A DNA stretch of 64,000 bases from Shewanella oneidensis MR-1 (GCF_000146165.2 NC_004347.2:620001-684000); one strand, 5' to 3'. Counted from the stretch's first letter, positions 1 to 9,681 are shown. Translations and numbers: made by a program. The notes: generated by a model from the sequence alone, not told the origin.

Positions 1-21
1 TGCAGCCGCATAAATTTTTCA

Positions 22-27
22 TATAAT
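22..27 (+). promoter_or_regulatory. putative -10 box of the tRNA-Gly array
   Basis: A perfect TATAAT lies about 140 bp before the first tRNA and is followed by GC-rich GCGGCC, like the discriminator of stringently controlled stable-RNA promoters. It sits inside an inverted repeat (GCCGCAT at 5-11, ATGCGGC at 26-32). The -35 region would fall at or before the window edge, so it cannot be judged. Confidence 0.4.
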
Positions 28-81
28 GCGGCCTCAACTTTTTGATGCGGACATGATTGTCTAGTCAAATAAGTGAAGCCT

Positions 82-165
82 ACACTCGCTCAGTTGATAA
101 AGGTGAAAAACGATACCTTTGTGAATGTTGAAGCGGATGTGGCAGCAATACTCTAAGTTGAAAAG
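82..165 (+). repeat. degenerate tRNA-Gly-like copy 1
   Basis: This is the most decayed of four tRNA-like copies that precede each functional tRNA-Gly. It keeps GCTCAGTTG and CGATACCTTT of the tRNA 5' half, but has a roughly 15 nt replacement in the D-loop region and no T-arm. It cannot fold as a tRNA. Confidence 0.6.
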
Positions 166-169
166 AAAA

Positions 170-245
170 GCGACATTAGCTCAGTTGGTAGAGCGATACC
201 TTGCCAAGGTATAGGTCATCGGTTCGAACCCGATATGTCGCTCCA
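170..245 (+). tRNA. tRNA-Gly(GCC), copy 1
   Basis: 76 nt gene. Acceptor arms GCGACAT and ATGTCGC pair perfectly. The anticodon loop reads CTTGCCAAG with anticodon GCC, the T-loop is GGTTCGAACC, and the discriminator T is followed by an encoded CCA. First of four nearly identical copies spaced about 200 bp apart. Confidence 0.97.
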
Positions 246-289
246 AATACAAATTTTAGTGATTTACCAAGTCATTAAATACAAAATAT

Positions 290-360
290 GCGACATTAGC
301 TCAGTTGATAAAGGTTGATAGACGATACCTTTGTTAATGTTGAAGGCGATTGTAGCAGCG
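290..360 (+). repeat. degenerate tRNA-Gly-like copy 2
   Basis: Identical to tRNA-Gly for its first ~17 nt (GCGACATTAGCTCAGTT), then diverges by an insertion before CGATACCTTTG and lacks anticodon stem pairing, T-arm and CCA. It repeats at 489 and 675 with few changes, so it is part of the duplicated ~200 bp unit. Confidence 0.75.
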
Positions 361-369
361 ATACAAAAG

Positions 370-445
370 GCGACATTAGCTCAGTTGGTAGAGCGATACC
401 TTGCCAAGGTATAGGTCATCGGTTCGAACCCGATATGTCGCTCCA
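370..445 (+). tRNA. tRNA-Gly(GCC), copy 2
   Basis: 76 nt and the same sequence as the copy at 170: perfect acceptor stem, GCC anticodon, TTCGAAC T-loop and encoded CCA. Confidence 0.97.
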
Positions 446-488
446 AATAGAAATTTAGTGATTTACCAAGTCATTAAATACAAAATAT

Positions 489-558
489 GCGACATTAGCT
501 CAGTTGATAAAGGTTGATAGACGATACCTTTGTGGATGTTGAAGACGAATGTGACAGC
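489..558 (+). repeat. degenerate tRNA-Gly-like copy 3
   Basis: Same tRNA-like 5' half as at 290, with the D-loop replacement and no 3' half. It lies between tRNA copies 2 and 3. Confidence 0.75.
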
Positions 559-567
559 ACTAATTAT

Positions 568-643
568 GCGACATTAGCTCAGTTGGTAGAGCGATACCTT
601 GCCAAGGTATAGGTCATCGGTTCGAACCCGATATGTCGCTCCA
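568..643 (+). tRNA. tRNA-Gly(GCC), copy 3
   Basis: 76 nt and the same sequence as the other copies: acceptor stem, GCC anticodon, T-loop and CCA all intact. Confidence 0.97.
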
Positions 644-674
644 ATTTTAGACAGTTACAGTCTTTAAATGTAAG

Positions 675-750
675 TGCGACATTAGCTCAGTTGACACAAG
701 GTGGATAGACGATACCTTTGTGAACGTTGAAAGCGGATGTGACAGCACTA
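675..750 (+). repeat. degenerate tRNA-Gly-like copy 4
   Basis: Begins GCGACATTAGCTCAGTTG like the tRNA, then departs at the D-loop. It retains GATACCTTTG and has no T-arm. Confidence 0.7.
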
Positions 751-769
751 CTCTAAGTTGTAAAGAAAG

Positions 770-845
770 GCGACATTAGCTCAGTTGGTAGAGCGATACC
801 TTGCCAAGGTATAGGTCATCGGTTCGAACCCGATATGTCGCTCCA
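770..845 (+). tRNA. tRNA-Gly(GCC), copy 4
   Basis: Last intact copy, 76 nt, with all cloverleaf elements and encoded CCA. Confidence 0.97.
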
Positions 846-929
846 ATTCCCTGAATTTCCATTATCAAACTCCTCAATTTAAGACGATTTTAATTGCACT
901 ATGATGTAGCAATGCATTTATTTTCCAAA

Positions 930-979
930 CTATAGGTCATGGGTTTGAAGCTCTCTTGATTAGAGCCACGTCGCTCCAA
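930..979 (+). pseudogene. 3'-half tRNA-Gly remnant
   Basis: CTATAGGTCATGGGTTTGAA resembles the variable loop and T-arm of the upstream tRNAs, and CGTCGCTCCAA at 969-979 resembles the acceptor 3' strand plus CCA. The T-arm is broken and no 5' half is present. A T-run follows, so it could act as the 3' end of the tRNA transcript. Confidence 0.6.
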
Positions 980-1377
980 TTTTTTCTCTAAATCCTTTCA
1001 TAAATATAAACAATCCACATATTGTTGAAAATGTAGTGCTTTCGTTGCCTCGAATTACATTTATCTTCAGGTTAACGCCTTATCGCTCATTGAGAATAAG
1101 TTCAGTTTTTAGCAACTGTTTTAATCCCTTATGGACGACAGTGTCGGATAAGCTGCAACCAGAATTTTTCATTTTCGGTATTTTTGCATTTTATGGAAAA
1201 CAAAACACCGAGCTTAATGCGTGATCTGGGCTTTGCTTCTTTAAGATTTTCTAAATTAGATGGCACCATGAAGGGCAAATTATGATCTTGCTCAATTATT
1301 CGCAATGTTTTTGCTTACATAATGAATCCAGACAAAAAATAGCGCCAAGTTGTTGGCTTAACATTGGAGTGCATTAT
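980..1377. other. non-coding stretch after the tRNA array
   Basis: AT-rich. No open frame with a ribosome site or recognisable protein is seen; a 62-residue frame at 1036-1224 has no support. It probably carries the promoter of the gene at 1378. Confidence 0.5.
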
Positions 1378-1833
1378 ATGCGTATTCAACAATTACGTGA
1401 TTTACTTGAGTATGTGGCGAACTGCCGCTTAGATATGGCGCAACTCTATGGCCGACTAAACAATCAGGCCGACTCCGCCCGTGTGAAGATGATGTTGGAG
1501 TATTTTGAATCTCATCAAAAACATGTCGCTGAAAAATTGCGTGATTATATGGATGAGGCACCCGTAAGAGTATTAGATACTTGGTATAAAGACTTTGTAT
1601 TTGAAGATTTTACTAAGCGTTGTCAAGATACTATGTTGCCAGCGAACATGAATGAAGATGATGTGTTGAATCTACACCTCGACTTAGAAAACCGCTTGAT
1701 TGGGTTACTGGAAAAAACCGTTAATTCAACCACCGCAGAAGATGCACGCACAGCTTTAGAGGGGTTAATTCGCGTTGAGAAAATCCAGCAGCAACGTTTA
1801 GTGCACAGCACCATTCGGATGGATGATATCTAA
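1378..1833 (+). CDS. small helical hypothetical protein
   Basis: 151 residues starting MRIQQLRDLLEYV. I choose the ATG at 1378 because GGAG lies 8 nt upstream (1366-1369); the frame is open back to 1282, but that part has low-complexity coding and no ribosome site. The protein is rich in long amphipathic helices with regularly spaced His, Glu and Asp, as in ferritin-like or helical-bundle proteins, but I see no clear metal motif. It has no signal peptide or membrane segment. The gene's natural terminator (3172-3203) is now separated from it by an insertion sequence. Function unknown. Confidence 0.75.
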   Translation: MRIQQLRDLLEYVANCRLDMAQLYGRLNNQADSARVKMMLEYFESHQKHVAEKLRDYMDEAPVRVLDTWYKDFVFEDFTKRCQDTMLPANMNEDDVLNLHLDLENRLIGLLEKTVNSTTAEDARTALEGLIRVEKIQQQRLVHSTIRMDDI

Positions 1834-1850
1834 TTTATCGATAGTTTATT

Positions 1851-1858
1851 TGCCTTAG
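1851..1858. repeat. target-site duplication of IS256 element, left copy
   Basis: TGCCTTAG is present here and again at 3152-3159, directly flanking the element. Eight base pairs is the usual IS256-family duplication length. Confidence 0.9.
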
Positions 1859-3151
1859 GAGGGCGTTCAAAATTCTGTGTCAGGCTAATTTTTAAATTTC
1901 TAGCACGCTATCTAAACGTCCTTCAAAATAAATCGCTAACTGAGATAAACAAAGGCTCCAATTGTGGATTGGCATAGTCCATTTATCTGAGGCGTTTAAT
2001 ATGCCTGCGTAAAGTAGCTTCAACAAGCTATTTTCATTAGGAAATGCACCTTTGGTTTTGGTGAGCTTTCTAAATTGGCGATGTACAGCCTCAACCGCAT
2101 TGGTCGTGTAAATCACTTTCCTGATATGTTCTGGGTACTTAAAATAATGGGACAAATTATGCCATTTGCGACGCCAAGAGTTGATTACCAACGGATAAGC
2201 ATCACCCCATTTGGCCTCCAGTTCGTCCAAGGCCATCTCTGCGGCTTCTTTACTCACGGCTCGATACACAGGCTTTAAATCAGCCATAAACGCTTTCTGA
2301 TTTTTTGAGGCGACATACTTCATTGAGTTGCGGATCTGGTGGATAACGCATAGCTGTGTTTCCGTATGAGGGAAGATACTGGCTATGGCCTCTGGGAAAC
2401 CGGTCAAGCCGTCAACACAGGCGATAAGAATATCTTTTACACCACGATTATTAAGATCGGTCAGTACGGATAGCCAGTAATTAGCGCCTTCATTTTCGGA
2501 TAAGTGAAGCCCTAAAATTTCCTTTTTTCCTTTCATATTAAGCGCTAACAATGTGTAAACGGCTTTACTGACGTAACGCCCATCCTCTTTGACTTTATAA
2601 TGTATCGCATCAAGCCAAACGATAGGATAATGGCTATCTAATGGGCGCTGTTGCCACGCTTTAAGTTCGGGGATGAGTTTGTCGGTGATGGCGCTTACTG
2701 TTGCGTTAGACACATTGAGCCCATACATATCTTCAACATGTTGATTAATATCGCGATAGCTCATACCTATACTGAACATCGATAACACTTTACGTTCGAT
2801 TTCATCGGTTAGTGTAGTTTGATTTTTCTTAATCAACTGAGGCTCAAAGGTGCCATTGCGGTCTCTAGGAGCGTCTAACTCAAAGTTACCGGACGGATGC
2901 TTAATGGTCTTAGGGGTTTTGCCATTTTTACGATTAGGCTGAGGATCATGCGCTAAATGCTGCTCAAGCTCAGCCTGGAGAGCCGCTTCAGTGAGTTGCT
3001 TGATCAGTGGGCCAAGAATGCTGTCTTTACCTGTGAGGCTTTTACCTGACTGCAGATCTTTAAGGGCTTGTTCGAAGTTAAAAGGTTGGGTCATGTGTCA
3101 TTCCTGTTTTTGAATATTTTACTGAAATGACACAGAATTATGAACACTACC
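1859..3151 (-). mobile_element. IS256-family insertion sequence (1293 bp)
   Basis: The ends are imperfect inverted repeats of 24 bp (1859-1882 and 3128-3151, 19 of 24 matching, sharing AATTCTGTGTCA). Flanking 8 bp direct repeats prove insertion rather than mere homology. It carries one leftward transposase gene. It lies between the small gene at 1378 and a hairpin terminator that was about 38 nt from that gene's stop before insertion. The length and family fit the S. oneidensis element ISSod4, but that name is from memory. Confidence 0.93.
1892..3094 (-). CDS. IS256-family transposase
   Basis: 400 residues, the normal length for IS256/Mutator-type transposases. It catalyses cut-and-copy transposition with a DDE active site. 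Visible landmarks are WLDAIHYKV (first Asp, about residue 162), ACVDGLTGFPEA (second Asp, about 228), and the late NAVEAVHRQFRK segment carrying the Glu (about 336). The N-terminal part includes an AELEQHLAHDP motif typical of the family. The frame is intact and starts close to the right-hand inverted repeat, so the element is probably still active. Confidence 0.95.
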   Translation of the reverse strand: MTQPFNFEQALKDLQSGKSLTGKDSILGPLIKQLTEAALQAELEQHLAHDPQPNRKNGKTPKTIKHPSGNFELDAPRDRNGTFEPQLIKKNQTTLTDEIERKVLSMFSIGMSYRDINQHVEDMYGLNVSNATVSAITDKLIPELKAWQQRPLDSHYPIVWLDAIHYKVKEDGRYVSKAVYTLLALNMKGKKEILGLHLSENEGANYWLSVLTDLNNRGVKDILIACVDGLTGFPEAIASIFPHTETQLCVIHQIRNSMKYVASKNQKAFMADLKPVYRAVSKEAAEMALDELEAKWGDAYPLVINSWRRKWHNLSHYFKYPEHIRKVIYTTNAVEAVHRQFRKLTKTKGAFPNENSLLKLLYAGILNASDKWTMPIHNWSLCLSQLAIYFEGRLDSVLEI

Positions 3152-3159
3152 TGCCTTAG
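3152..3159. repeat. target-site duplication of IS256 element, right copy
   Basis: TGCCTTAG, identical to 1851-1858. Confidence 0.9.
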
Positions 3160-3171
3160 TGTGAATTATCT

Positions 3172-3203
3172 CAAAGCCAGCAATTCGCTGGCTTTGTTGT
3201 TTT
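3172..3203 (+). terminator. rho-independent terminator, orphaned by IS insertion
   Basis: A perfect 10 bp stem (CAAAGCCAGC at 3172-3181, GCTGGCTTTG at 3187-3196) with a 5 nt loop is followed by a T-rich tail. In the uninterrupted chromosome it would end the transcript of the gene at 1378. The stretch from here to 3397 otherwise shows nothing but a likely nnrD promoter region. Confidence 0.8.
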
Positions 3204-3397
3204 TATGCATTGTAAACATTATTCAATTTTGCTGCTTTTTGCATGGCATCTGATTTACGTCATAACTTTTCAAGGCGGTTTTTGCTACTTTCTTGATCTC
3301 ATTGGTTGATTTGGCCTTGAAACGTTTAGTGCTTTCCCATGTACATGCTGTCTTGGGTGGCTGCCCTTTTGTTATTTTGTCGCGCAGGAGATCCTCT

Positions 3398-4897
3398 ATG
3401 GCACAAGATTTATCGAGTTTACCCACAGCGCTTTTTACTCAGGAGCAGGTGAGGGACGCCGAACTGCTCGCAGTTTCAGAAGGTAAAACCACATTATATC
3501 AATTGGTTGAACGTGCTGGGCGTGCTGCGTTTGACTGTTTAGCTACGCAGATAGCACGTCAGCCTAGGCTTGAGTCTATGCCATTACTGGTACTCGCAGG
3601 CAGTGGAAATAATGGTGCCGATGCCTTAGTTTGTGCACGCCTTGCCTTAGAGGCCGGGCATAAGGTCATGGTTTTCTTACTAAAGACCAAAGGAACGCCT
3701 GAATTTGAGCAAGCACTTTCGGCCTATCTAAATCAAGGCGGTATAGCCGACTCTCCCAATATCGACGCGATCTTGCAGGCGCCAATGCTTATCGATGGGT
3801 TGCTCGGGACTGGTGTTCATGGTGGTGTGCGTGAGGAGGTTGCCGCACTTATCCAAGCTATTAATCAGAGCGATGCTTGGGTGCTTAGTTTAGATCTTCC
3901 TTCCGGGATCGTTGCCGATACCGGTGTTGTTGCTCAAGCTGCAGTGATGGCTGATCTGACGTTGTGCTTTGGCGGATTGAAACAAGGCCTGCTTACCAGT
4001 AAGGCGAGACATTATTGCGGTGATCTTGACTTTGCCGATCTGGGATTAACGCCATTTTTTAAGACGCCAAATGCGACTCGAGTGGGCGGTGAGATTTTAA
4101 AAAGCTATTTTGCCGCCAGAGCAAGGGATAGCCACAAAGGTCAATCGGGTAAAGTGACGTTGATTGGTGGTGATTTTGGGATGGCAGGAGCGATTCGCCT
4201 TGCTAGTGAGGCGTGTTTGCGTGCGGGTGCCGGATTAGTCACAGTGATCAGCAGGCCAGAGCATCAACTTACCGTGAATGTGTCTCGCCCTGAGTTAATG
4301 TTTTGGGGCTGCGAGCTGGTCGATATGGAGGTGTATCTGCGCCTTGGTTGGGCTCAGGTGGTCGTGCTTGGCCCTGGTTTAGGTAAACATGATTGGGGCT
4401 ATAACTTGTTTAAAGCTGCGGGGTTAAGTGATAAACCCTGCGTACTCGATGCTGATGCTTTGAATTTACTCAGCAATGAACCTCGCAGACAAACCAACTG
4501 GGTGCTTACGCCCCATCCTGGTGAAGCCGCGCGGCTGTTAGGGTGCAATGTGGCCGAGATTGAACAGGACAGATTTGCTGCCGTACGTGCCTTACAGCAA
4601 AAATACGGTGGGGTAGTACTGCTTAAAGGCGCTGGCACAGTAATTTTTGATGGTAAGCAGATGGTTGTGGCGCCTGTTGGCAACCCCGGACTTGCGAGTG
4701 GTGGGTGCGGCGATGTGTTATCTGGTATTATAGGCGCACTGATGGCTCAGGGGATGGATAACATGCAGGCGACTGTGGTTGGAGTCGTTGTTCATGGTTG
4801 TGCTGCGGATCTTGCTGCGGTACAAGGTGAGCGGGGGATGTTAGCCAGCGATTTGATGCCTTTTATTCGCCAATTAGTAAATAGTGATTTACTCTAG
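3398..4897 (+). CDS. nnrD: bifunctional NAD(P)H-hydrate repair enzyme
   Basis: 499 residues from the ATG at 3398, chosen because CAGGAG lies 7 nt upstream; the frame continues further 5' without support. It repairs hydrated NAD(P)H. The N-terminal YjeF epimerase half (about 1-215) shows AGSGNNGADALV near residue 68 and interconverts the R and S hydrates. The C-terminal ribokinase-like half (about 235-490) has GNPGLASGGCGDVLSG near 430 and is the ADP-dependent dehydratase. Both halves are complete. The gene heads the cluster with tsaE, amiB, mutL, miaA and hfq, the usual gammaproteobacterial order. The YjeF/NnrE and NnrD functions are fused here, as in E. coli NnrDE. Confidence 0.95.
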   Translation: MAQDLSSLPTALFTQEQVRDAELLAVSEGKTTLYQLVERAGRAAFDCLATQIARQPRLESMPLLVLAGSGNNGADALVCARLALEAGHKVMVFLLKTKGTPEFEQALSAYLNQGGIADSPNIDAILQAPMLIDGLLGTGVHGGVREEVAALIQAINQSDAWVLSLDLPSGIVADTGVVAQAAVMADLTLCFGGLKQGLLTSKARHYCGDLDFADLGLTPFFKTPNATRVGGEILKSYFAARARDSHKGQSGKVTLIGGDFGMAGAIRLASEACLRAGAGLVTVISRPEHQLTVNVSRPELMFWGCELVDMEVYLRLGWAQVVVLGPGLGKHDWGYNLFKAAGLSDKPCVLDADALNLLSNEPRRQTNWVLTPHPGEAARLLGCNVAEIEQDRFAAVRALQQKYGGVVLLKGAGTVIFDGKQMVVAPVGNPGLASGGCGDVLSGIIGALMAQGMDNMQATVVGVVVHGCAADLAAVQGERGMLASDLMPFIRQLVNSDLL

Positions 4898-4977
4898 GCG
4901 CTGTGAGACTTAAGTGCGGCGATACTGCCCCGCTTAAGTTGCTTCCTCCACCAATAACAGCAGTGATATAAGCGGAA

Positions 4978-5436
4978 ATGACAGAGTTAACCTTTCAATT
5001 AAATAACGAAGACGAGACTATTGCAGTTGGGCAAACATTGGCCCGCCATATTCAAGCGCCTTTGACTCTGTATTTGACGGGGGATTTAGGGGCAGGTAAA
5101 ACCACTCTAAGCCGAGGGTTAATTCAAGGATTAGGGCATAAAGGTGCAGTAAAAAGTCCAACTTACACGCTAGTTGAACCTTATGAACTCGATGGTGTCG
5201 AAGTTTATCATTTTGATTTGTATCGTTTAAACGATCCTGAAGAGCTCGAGTTTATGGGGATCCGTGATTACTTCACCGACAATAGCCTGTGCATCGTTGA
5301 ATGGCCCGACAAAGGTGAAGGGCTGTTACCCGATGCTGATATTCACCTGCATTTAAATTATGTTAATCAAGGACGTGAAATCCACATTCGAGCCTTAACC
5401 GACTCAGGTAAAACGCTATTAGCCGCGATAAAATAA
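4978..5436 (+). CDS. tsaE: tRNA t6A37 threonylcarbamoyladenosine biosynthesis ATPase TsaE
   Basis: 152 residues, standard length. With TsaB and TsaD it forms the t6A37 modification of ANN-decoding tRNAs and acts as the ATPase. The P-loop GDLGAGKTTLSRG begins near residue 36, KSPTYTLVE near 60 is the switch-like motif, and EWPDKGE near 119 is also conserved. It lies 80 bp after nnrD and 8 bp before amiB, so it is co-transcribed with amiB. Cytoplasmic. Confidence 0.95.
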   Translation: MTELTFQLNNEDETIAVGQTLARHIQAPLTLYLTGDLGAGKTTLSRGLIQGLGHKGAVKSPTYTLVEPYELDGVEVYHFDLYRLNDPEELEFMGIRDYFTDNSLCIVEWPDKGEGLLPDADIHLHLNYVNQGREIHIRALTDSGKTLLAAIK

Positions 5437-5444
5437 AAACAAAA

Positions 5445-6836
5445 ATGACTAAAAATAAGCATTACTTTCAAGGTATTATTCTTTTACTGTGCACATTTTT
5501 TGCTGTGGCGGCCCAAGCGGCAAACCAGCTCGAAAGTGTGCGCATTTGGGCTGCACCCGAGTCGACGCGAATCGTGTTCGATTTGAGCGAAGTACCCAAT
5601 TACAGCTACTTTACCCTCGATGGACCTAATCGTTTAGTGGTCGACCTAAAAAAGGCATCGACGAAACTGAATCTGAAAAATGTTGATAACAACAGTAAGT
5701 TAGTTAAAGGGATTCGGGTCAGTAAATCCCCCACGAAAGGGGATTTACGACTGGTTATCGATTTGGTTAAGCCATTAAATCCAAATTTGTTTTCGCTGCC
5801 CGTGACGGCACCTTATGGCAATCGTCTAGTGGTCGACTTAGAGGATAAAAGCGCCACTGCAGAGCTATCGGCCGTGAGTTCAACTCCAGTCAAAAAAAAT
5901 GTGACTCAAAGCGTTCAAGCTTCTCGAGATATTGTGATTGCTATTGATGCTGGACATGGTGGTGACGATCCGGGGTCGATTGGGCCATCTGGTCTCTATG
6001 AGAAAAAAGTAGTATTTGAAATTTCAAAGCGCCTTGCCAGTAAAATTAACGACACCCCAGGAATGCGTGCCGTGATGATCCGTAGTGGTGACTACTTTGT
6101 TAACTTAAACCGGCGCTCTGAGCTTGCCCGCAATAGTAAGGCCGACCTACTGATTTCTATCCATGCGGATGCTTTCACATCGCCCAATCCTCGCGGGGCG
6201 TCCGTGTGGGTATTATCGATGCGCCGTGCAAACAGTGAAATTGGTCGTTGGTTAGAGCAAAAAGAGAAACACTCAGAATTGTTGGGTGGTGCAGGGGAAA
6301 TTATTCAAAATACTGATAATGAACAGTATCTTGCAATGACCTTACTCGATATGTCGATGAACAGCTCTATGGCCATTGGTCACTCGGTTGCTGGGGATAT
6401 TTTAAAAGATTTAGGTGCTGTGACTGAGCTGCATAAGAGCCGCCCAGAATCGGCAAGTTTTGCGGTATTGAAATCCCCTGATATTCCTTCAATTCTAGTG
6501 GAAACAGGGTTTATCTCGAATCCTAAGGAAGAGCGTTTGCTGAGCAGCAGCCGTCATCAAGAAAGCATTGCCACCGCAATTTATAAGGGTGTTAACCGTT
6601 ATTTCCATAATAATCCGCCAGCAGATACGCTATTAGCGAAGAAAAATACCACTGGCTCAACTGTTAAATCCAGTAGCAAATCTGCTGGTACCATCAAACA
6701 TAAGGTGAGCCGCGGTGAGTCGCTTTCTGCAATAGCCCAGCGTTATAAAGTCCCTATGGCCAGTATTATTCGCGCCAATGGCATGAAGACCGATGTTGTT
6801 CAGCTTGGGCAAACACTCGTGATTCCTGAGAGTTAA
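5445..6836 (+). CDS. amiB: periplasmic N-acetylmuramoyl-L-alanine amidase AmiB
   Basis: 463 residues. It has a signal peptide (hydrophobic stretch to AVAAQAA, about residue 25), an AMIN septum-targeting domain (about 28-140), an Amidase_3 zinc hydrolase domain (about 160-385) with [18 protein letters not shown] and the catalytic Glu in VETGFISN, and a C-terminal LysM peptidoglycan-binding domain (about 418-462). It cleaves the amide between MurNAc and L-Ala to separate daughter cells, normally under EnvC or NlpD control. The LysM tail is shared by AmiB of many marine gammaproteobacteria. Its stop is 4 bp before mutL. Confidence 0.95.
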   Translation: MTKNKHYFQGIILLLCTFFAVAAQAANQLESVRIWAAPESTRIVFDLSEVPNYSYFTLDGPNRLVVDLKKASTKLNLKNVDNNSKLVKGIRVSKSPTKGDLRLVIDLVKPLNPNLFSLPVTAPYGNRLVVDLEDKSATAELSAVSSTPVKKNVTQSVQASRDIVIAIDAGHGGDDPGSIGPSGLYEKKVVFEISKRLASKINDTPGMRAVMIRSGDYFVNLNRRSELARNSKADLLISIHADAFTSPNPRGASVWVLSMRRANSEIGRWLEQKEKHSELLGGAGEIIQNTDNEQYLAMTLLDMSMNSSMAIGHSVAGDILKDLGAVTELHKSRPESASFAVLKSPDIPSILVETGFISNPKEERLLSSSRHQESIATAIYKGVNRYFHNNPPADTLLAKKNTTGSTVKSSSKSAGTIKHKVSRGESLSAIAQRYKVPMASIIRANGMKTDVVQLGQTLVIPES

Positions 6837-6840
6837 TAGG

Positions 6841-8745
6841 ATGAAGTCTATGGGGATCCAAATCCTTCCGCCGCAATTAGCGAACCAAATCGCCGCAGGT
6901 GAAGTTGTCGAAAGACCCGCCTCTGTGGTGAAAGAGCTCGTGGAGAACAGCTTAGATGCAGGAGCCAGCCGTATCGATATTGAAATCGATAAGGGCGGCA
7001 GTAAGCTGATTAAGATCCGCGACAATGGTTCAGGGATCCCCAAGGAGGAATTAGCATTAGCCTTGTCGCGCCATGCCACCTCGAAACTGCATTCCCTTGA
7101 TGATCTTGAGGCCATCCTCAGTTTTGGTTTCCGCGGCGAGGCATTAGCGAGTATCAGCTCTGTCTCCCGTTTAACCTTGACATCACGCACCGCTGAGCAA
7201 AGCGAAGCTTGGCAAGCCTACGCAGAAGGCGTCGAGATGGCGGTTAAAGTCATGCCTGCGGCGCATCCGGTGGGATCAACCATTGAAGTCGTCGATCTAT
7301 TTTTTAATACACCAGCCCGTAGACGTTTTTTAAAAAGCGATAAAACCGAATTTACCCATATCGATGAATGGTTAAAGCGAATCGCTTTGGTGCGAGGGGA
7401 TATCCATTTTACCCTGACACACAATGGCAAAACCGTGCGCAACTATCGCCCAGCGATGAATGAGCCGCAATATTTACAGCGATTGACTCAAGTCGCTGGT
7501 CGGCCGTTTGCAGATGAGGCGCTGCGGGTTGAATGCCAACACGATGATTTACGTCTGAGTGGTTATTTGCAATCGCCTTGGTCAACAGTGTTAACCGATA
7601 CCCATTACTTTTATGTCAATGGCCGTTTAGTACGCGATCGTTTAGTCAATCATGCGGTGCGCCAAGCATTTGCGCAAAAAGCCGAAGTAGAACAACCCGG
7701 CTATGTGCTGATGCTGGATATCGATCCCCACCAGGTGGATGTGAACGTGCATCCGGCGAAACATGAAGTGCGATTCCATCAAAGTCGTTATGTACATGAT
7801 TATATTTTACAGGCGCTACAATCCGCGTTAGAAGAAGCGGGTGAGCTCCGTTTTGAGCCACATTCTCCACAGATTGATGACTCATCTCCTTATGTAAAGC
7901 CCGAGACAGAGTCTTCTGCTTTTGAACTTCAATCTACGGAATCTAACGCTAAATATCTAGGGATCGATACCACTGGAGAGCGTCAGGCTGAGGCGCGTGT
8001 TGTCGAATATCGCTCTAGTGACATGCCTAAAATGCGCACAGGTACTGCGGTTCAAAGCAACGCCTTTGGTAGTATGAGTGTGCCAAGGGAAACGCGCAGT
8101 GGTTCTTCTGGTGAATCTCGCCCACGCGCTGAACTGCCTTCAAAGACTGCGATTGCCAGTTACGGCGCGTTACTGCAAACCCCATCTTACAGCGTACAGG
8201 ATAAGGCCTATCAACCGACTTTACCTATGCCATCAATACTCGATGGACAATTTTGGGTATTTACTGATGGGCCAAAATTAAGTTTATTACGTATTGAGTC
8301 GGTGGCATTAGCAACCCGCAGCGATGAAATTGAAACGAAACTGGCGACAGGGTTGATTGGGCAGCCTTTATTGATGCCAGTATCGGTAGCGGCTGATACT
8401 GATTGGTCATCGTTGCTTGACGAACATGCAACACTTATCCGCCAACTAGGATTAGAGCTAACAATTCGCTATCAGCAGTTGATTATTAAAAAAGTGCCCC
8501 CATATCTGAGGGACTGCCAGTTAGCGAGGGTAATACCTGAGTGGTTACAATCGCTACGTTTTGAAGCTCCTGCACCTAATGCTCTGGCAATATGGTTGGC
8601 TGAGCAGAGTTTAACTGGATTTATCTCGGCCCCCGATGTTTGGGTGGCCTATTGCCAGTTAACGGAAGAGAAAAGACAGCAAATTGCCAGTAAAGCAGTA
8701 TCCTTACCTTGGCAATCGTGGTTAGAAGAGCAAGCAATTGAATAA
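6841..8745 (+). CDS. mutL: DNA mismatch repair protein MutL
   Basis: 634 residues. A GHKL ATPase that links MutS mismatch recognition to MutH incision and UvrD loading. Motifs in order: [11 protein letters not shown] (catalytic Glu and Mg-binding Asn), DNGSGI, ATSKL and [10 protein letters not shown] within the first ~110 residues; [12 protein letters not shown] near 300 ends the ATPase core. A Ser/Thr-rich linker (about 345-450) leads to the dimerisation domain (about 455-630). I see no DQHAAHE-type endonuclease motif, so this is a nick-independent, MutH-type MutL. The last 8 nt overlap miaA. Confidence 0.96.
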   Translation: MKSMGIQILPPQLANQIAAGEVVERPASVVKELVENSLDAGASRIDIEIDKGGSKLIKIRDNGSGIPKEELALALSRHATSKLHSLDDLEAILSFGFRGEALASISSVSRLTLTSRTAEQSEAWQAYAEGVEMAVKVMPAAHPVGSTIEVVDLFFNTPARRRFLKSDKTEFTHIDEWLKRIALVRGDIHFTLTHNGKTVRNYRPAMNEPQYLQRLTQVAGRPFADEALRVECQHDDLRLSGYLQSPWSTVLTDTHYFYVNGRLVRDRLVNHAVRQAFAQKAEVEQPGYVLMLDIDPHQVDVNVHPAKHEVRFHQSRYVHDYILQALQSALEEAGELRFEPHSPQIDDSSPYVKPETESSAFELQSTESNAKYLGIDTTGERQAEARVVEYRSSDMPKMRTGTAVQSNAFGSMSVPRETRSGSSGESRPRAELPSKTAIASYGALLQTPSYSVQDKAYQPTLPMPSILDGQFWVFTDGPKLSLLRIESVALATRSDEIETKLATGLIGQPLLMPVSVAADTDWSSLLDEHATLIRQLGLELTIRYQQLIIKKVPPYLRDCQLARVIPEWLQSLRFEAPAPNALAIWLAEQSLTGFISAPDVWVAYCQLTEEKRQQIASKAVSLPWQSWLEEQAIE

Positions 8746-9664
8746 AGAATTACAACCTAAAGTGGTTTTTTTGATGGGGCCAACGGCGTCAGGAAAAACG
8801 GCTTTAGCTCTCGAATTAGCCGAAAAGCATAATTGCGAAATTATCTCGGTTGATTCAGCATTAATCTATCGTGGTATGGATATCGGCAGTGCTAAGCCCT
8901 CGGCAGAGGAATTAGCCAGAGGTCCGCACCGTCTGATTGATATTCGCGATCCTAGCGAAAGTTATTCTGCTGCCGATTTTAGAGCCGATGCGCTGAGTGA
9001 GATTGAACAGATTATCAGCATGGGAAAGACCCCTTTATTAGTGGGCGGAACCATGATGTATTTTAAGGCTCTGTTGGAGGGATTATCTCCGCTACCAAGT
9101 GCTGATGAGGTTATCCGCGCCGATATTCAAGCCGAGGCGGATGCAAACGGATGGGAAGCACTGCACGATCAATTAAGGGAGATAGATCCCGTATCGGCAG
9201 AAAGAATTCATCCTAATGATCCACAAAGGCTTTCAAGAGCGTTAGAAGTCTATAGAATAAGCGGTAAGAGCCTGACTGAGTTAACAATGACCAAGTCGGC
9301 TCCTTTACCCTATAATGTGGTGCAATTTGCCATTGCCCCCCGTGAGCGTAAAGTGCTGCATGAGTTAATTGGACAGCGCTTTCGTATAATGTTAGAGCAA
9401 GGCTTTATTGATGAGGTAGCCCAGCTTAAAGCGAGAGATGACTTACATTTAGATTTACCCTCAATGCGTTGCGTGGGATATCGACAATGTTGGCAATATC
9501 TCGATGGTGAATTTGACCATGATACTATGGTCGAAAAAGCCATTGCTGCTACTAGGCAATTAGCTAAGCGTCAATTAACATGGTTGCGTAGTTGGCCAGA
9601 GTTGAATTGGCTTGAAAGTGGTGCTGAGGGGAATTTAGTTACACTTATGCGTCATTGCCGCTAG
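8738..9664 (+). CDS. miaA: tRNA dimethylallyltransferase MiaA
   Basis: 308 residues, starting with TTG at 8738 inside the end of mutL; GAAGAG at 8725-8730 gives the ribosome site, and no ATG fits better. It transfers dimethylallyl to N6 of A37 in UNN-reading tRNAs. The P-loop [12 protein letters not shown] is near residue 14, [16 protein letters not shown] near 39, and [13 protein letters not shown] near 102. The 8 nt overlap suggests translational coupling with mutL. It is followed by hfq, as in E. coli. Confidence 0.95.
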   Translation: MNKELQPKVVFLMGPTASGKTALALELAEKHNCEIISVDSALIYRGMDIGSAKPSAEELARGPHRLIDIRDPSESYSAADFRADALSEIEQIISMGKTPLLVGGTMMYFKALLEGLSPLPSADEVIRADIQAEADANGWEALHDQLREIDPVSAERIHPNDPQRLSRALEVYRISGKSLTELTMTKSAPLPYNVVQFAIAPRERKVLHELIGQRFRIMLEQGFIDEVAQLKARDDLHLDLPSMRCVGYRQCWQYLDGEFDHDTMVEKAIAATRQLAKRQLTWLRSWPELNWLESGAEGNLVTLMRHCR

Positions 9665-9681
9665 CTTATTAGCCCTTGCTG

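Noticed and set aside
1036..1224. 62-residue open frame after the tRNA array
   Set aside because: No ribosome site, no recognisable protein pattern, lies in AT-rich non-coding DNA.
3223..3426. 67-residue leftward frame over the nnrD start
   Set aside because: Antisense to the nnrD start region and low-complexity Lys-rich; no support.
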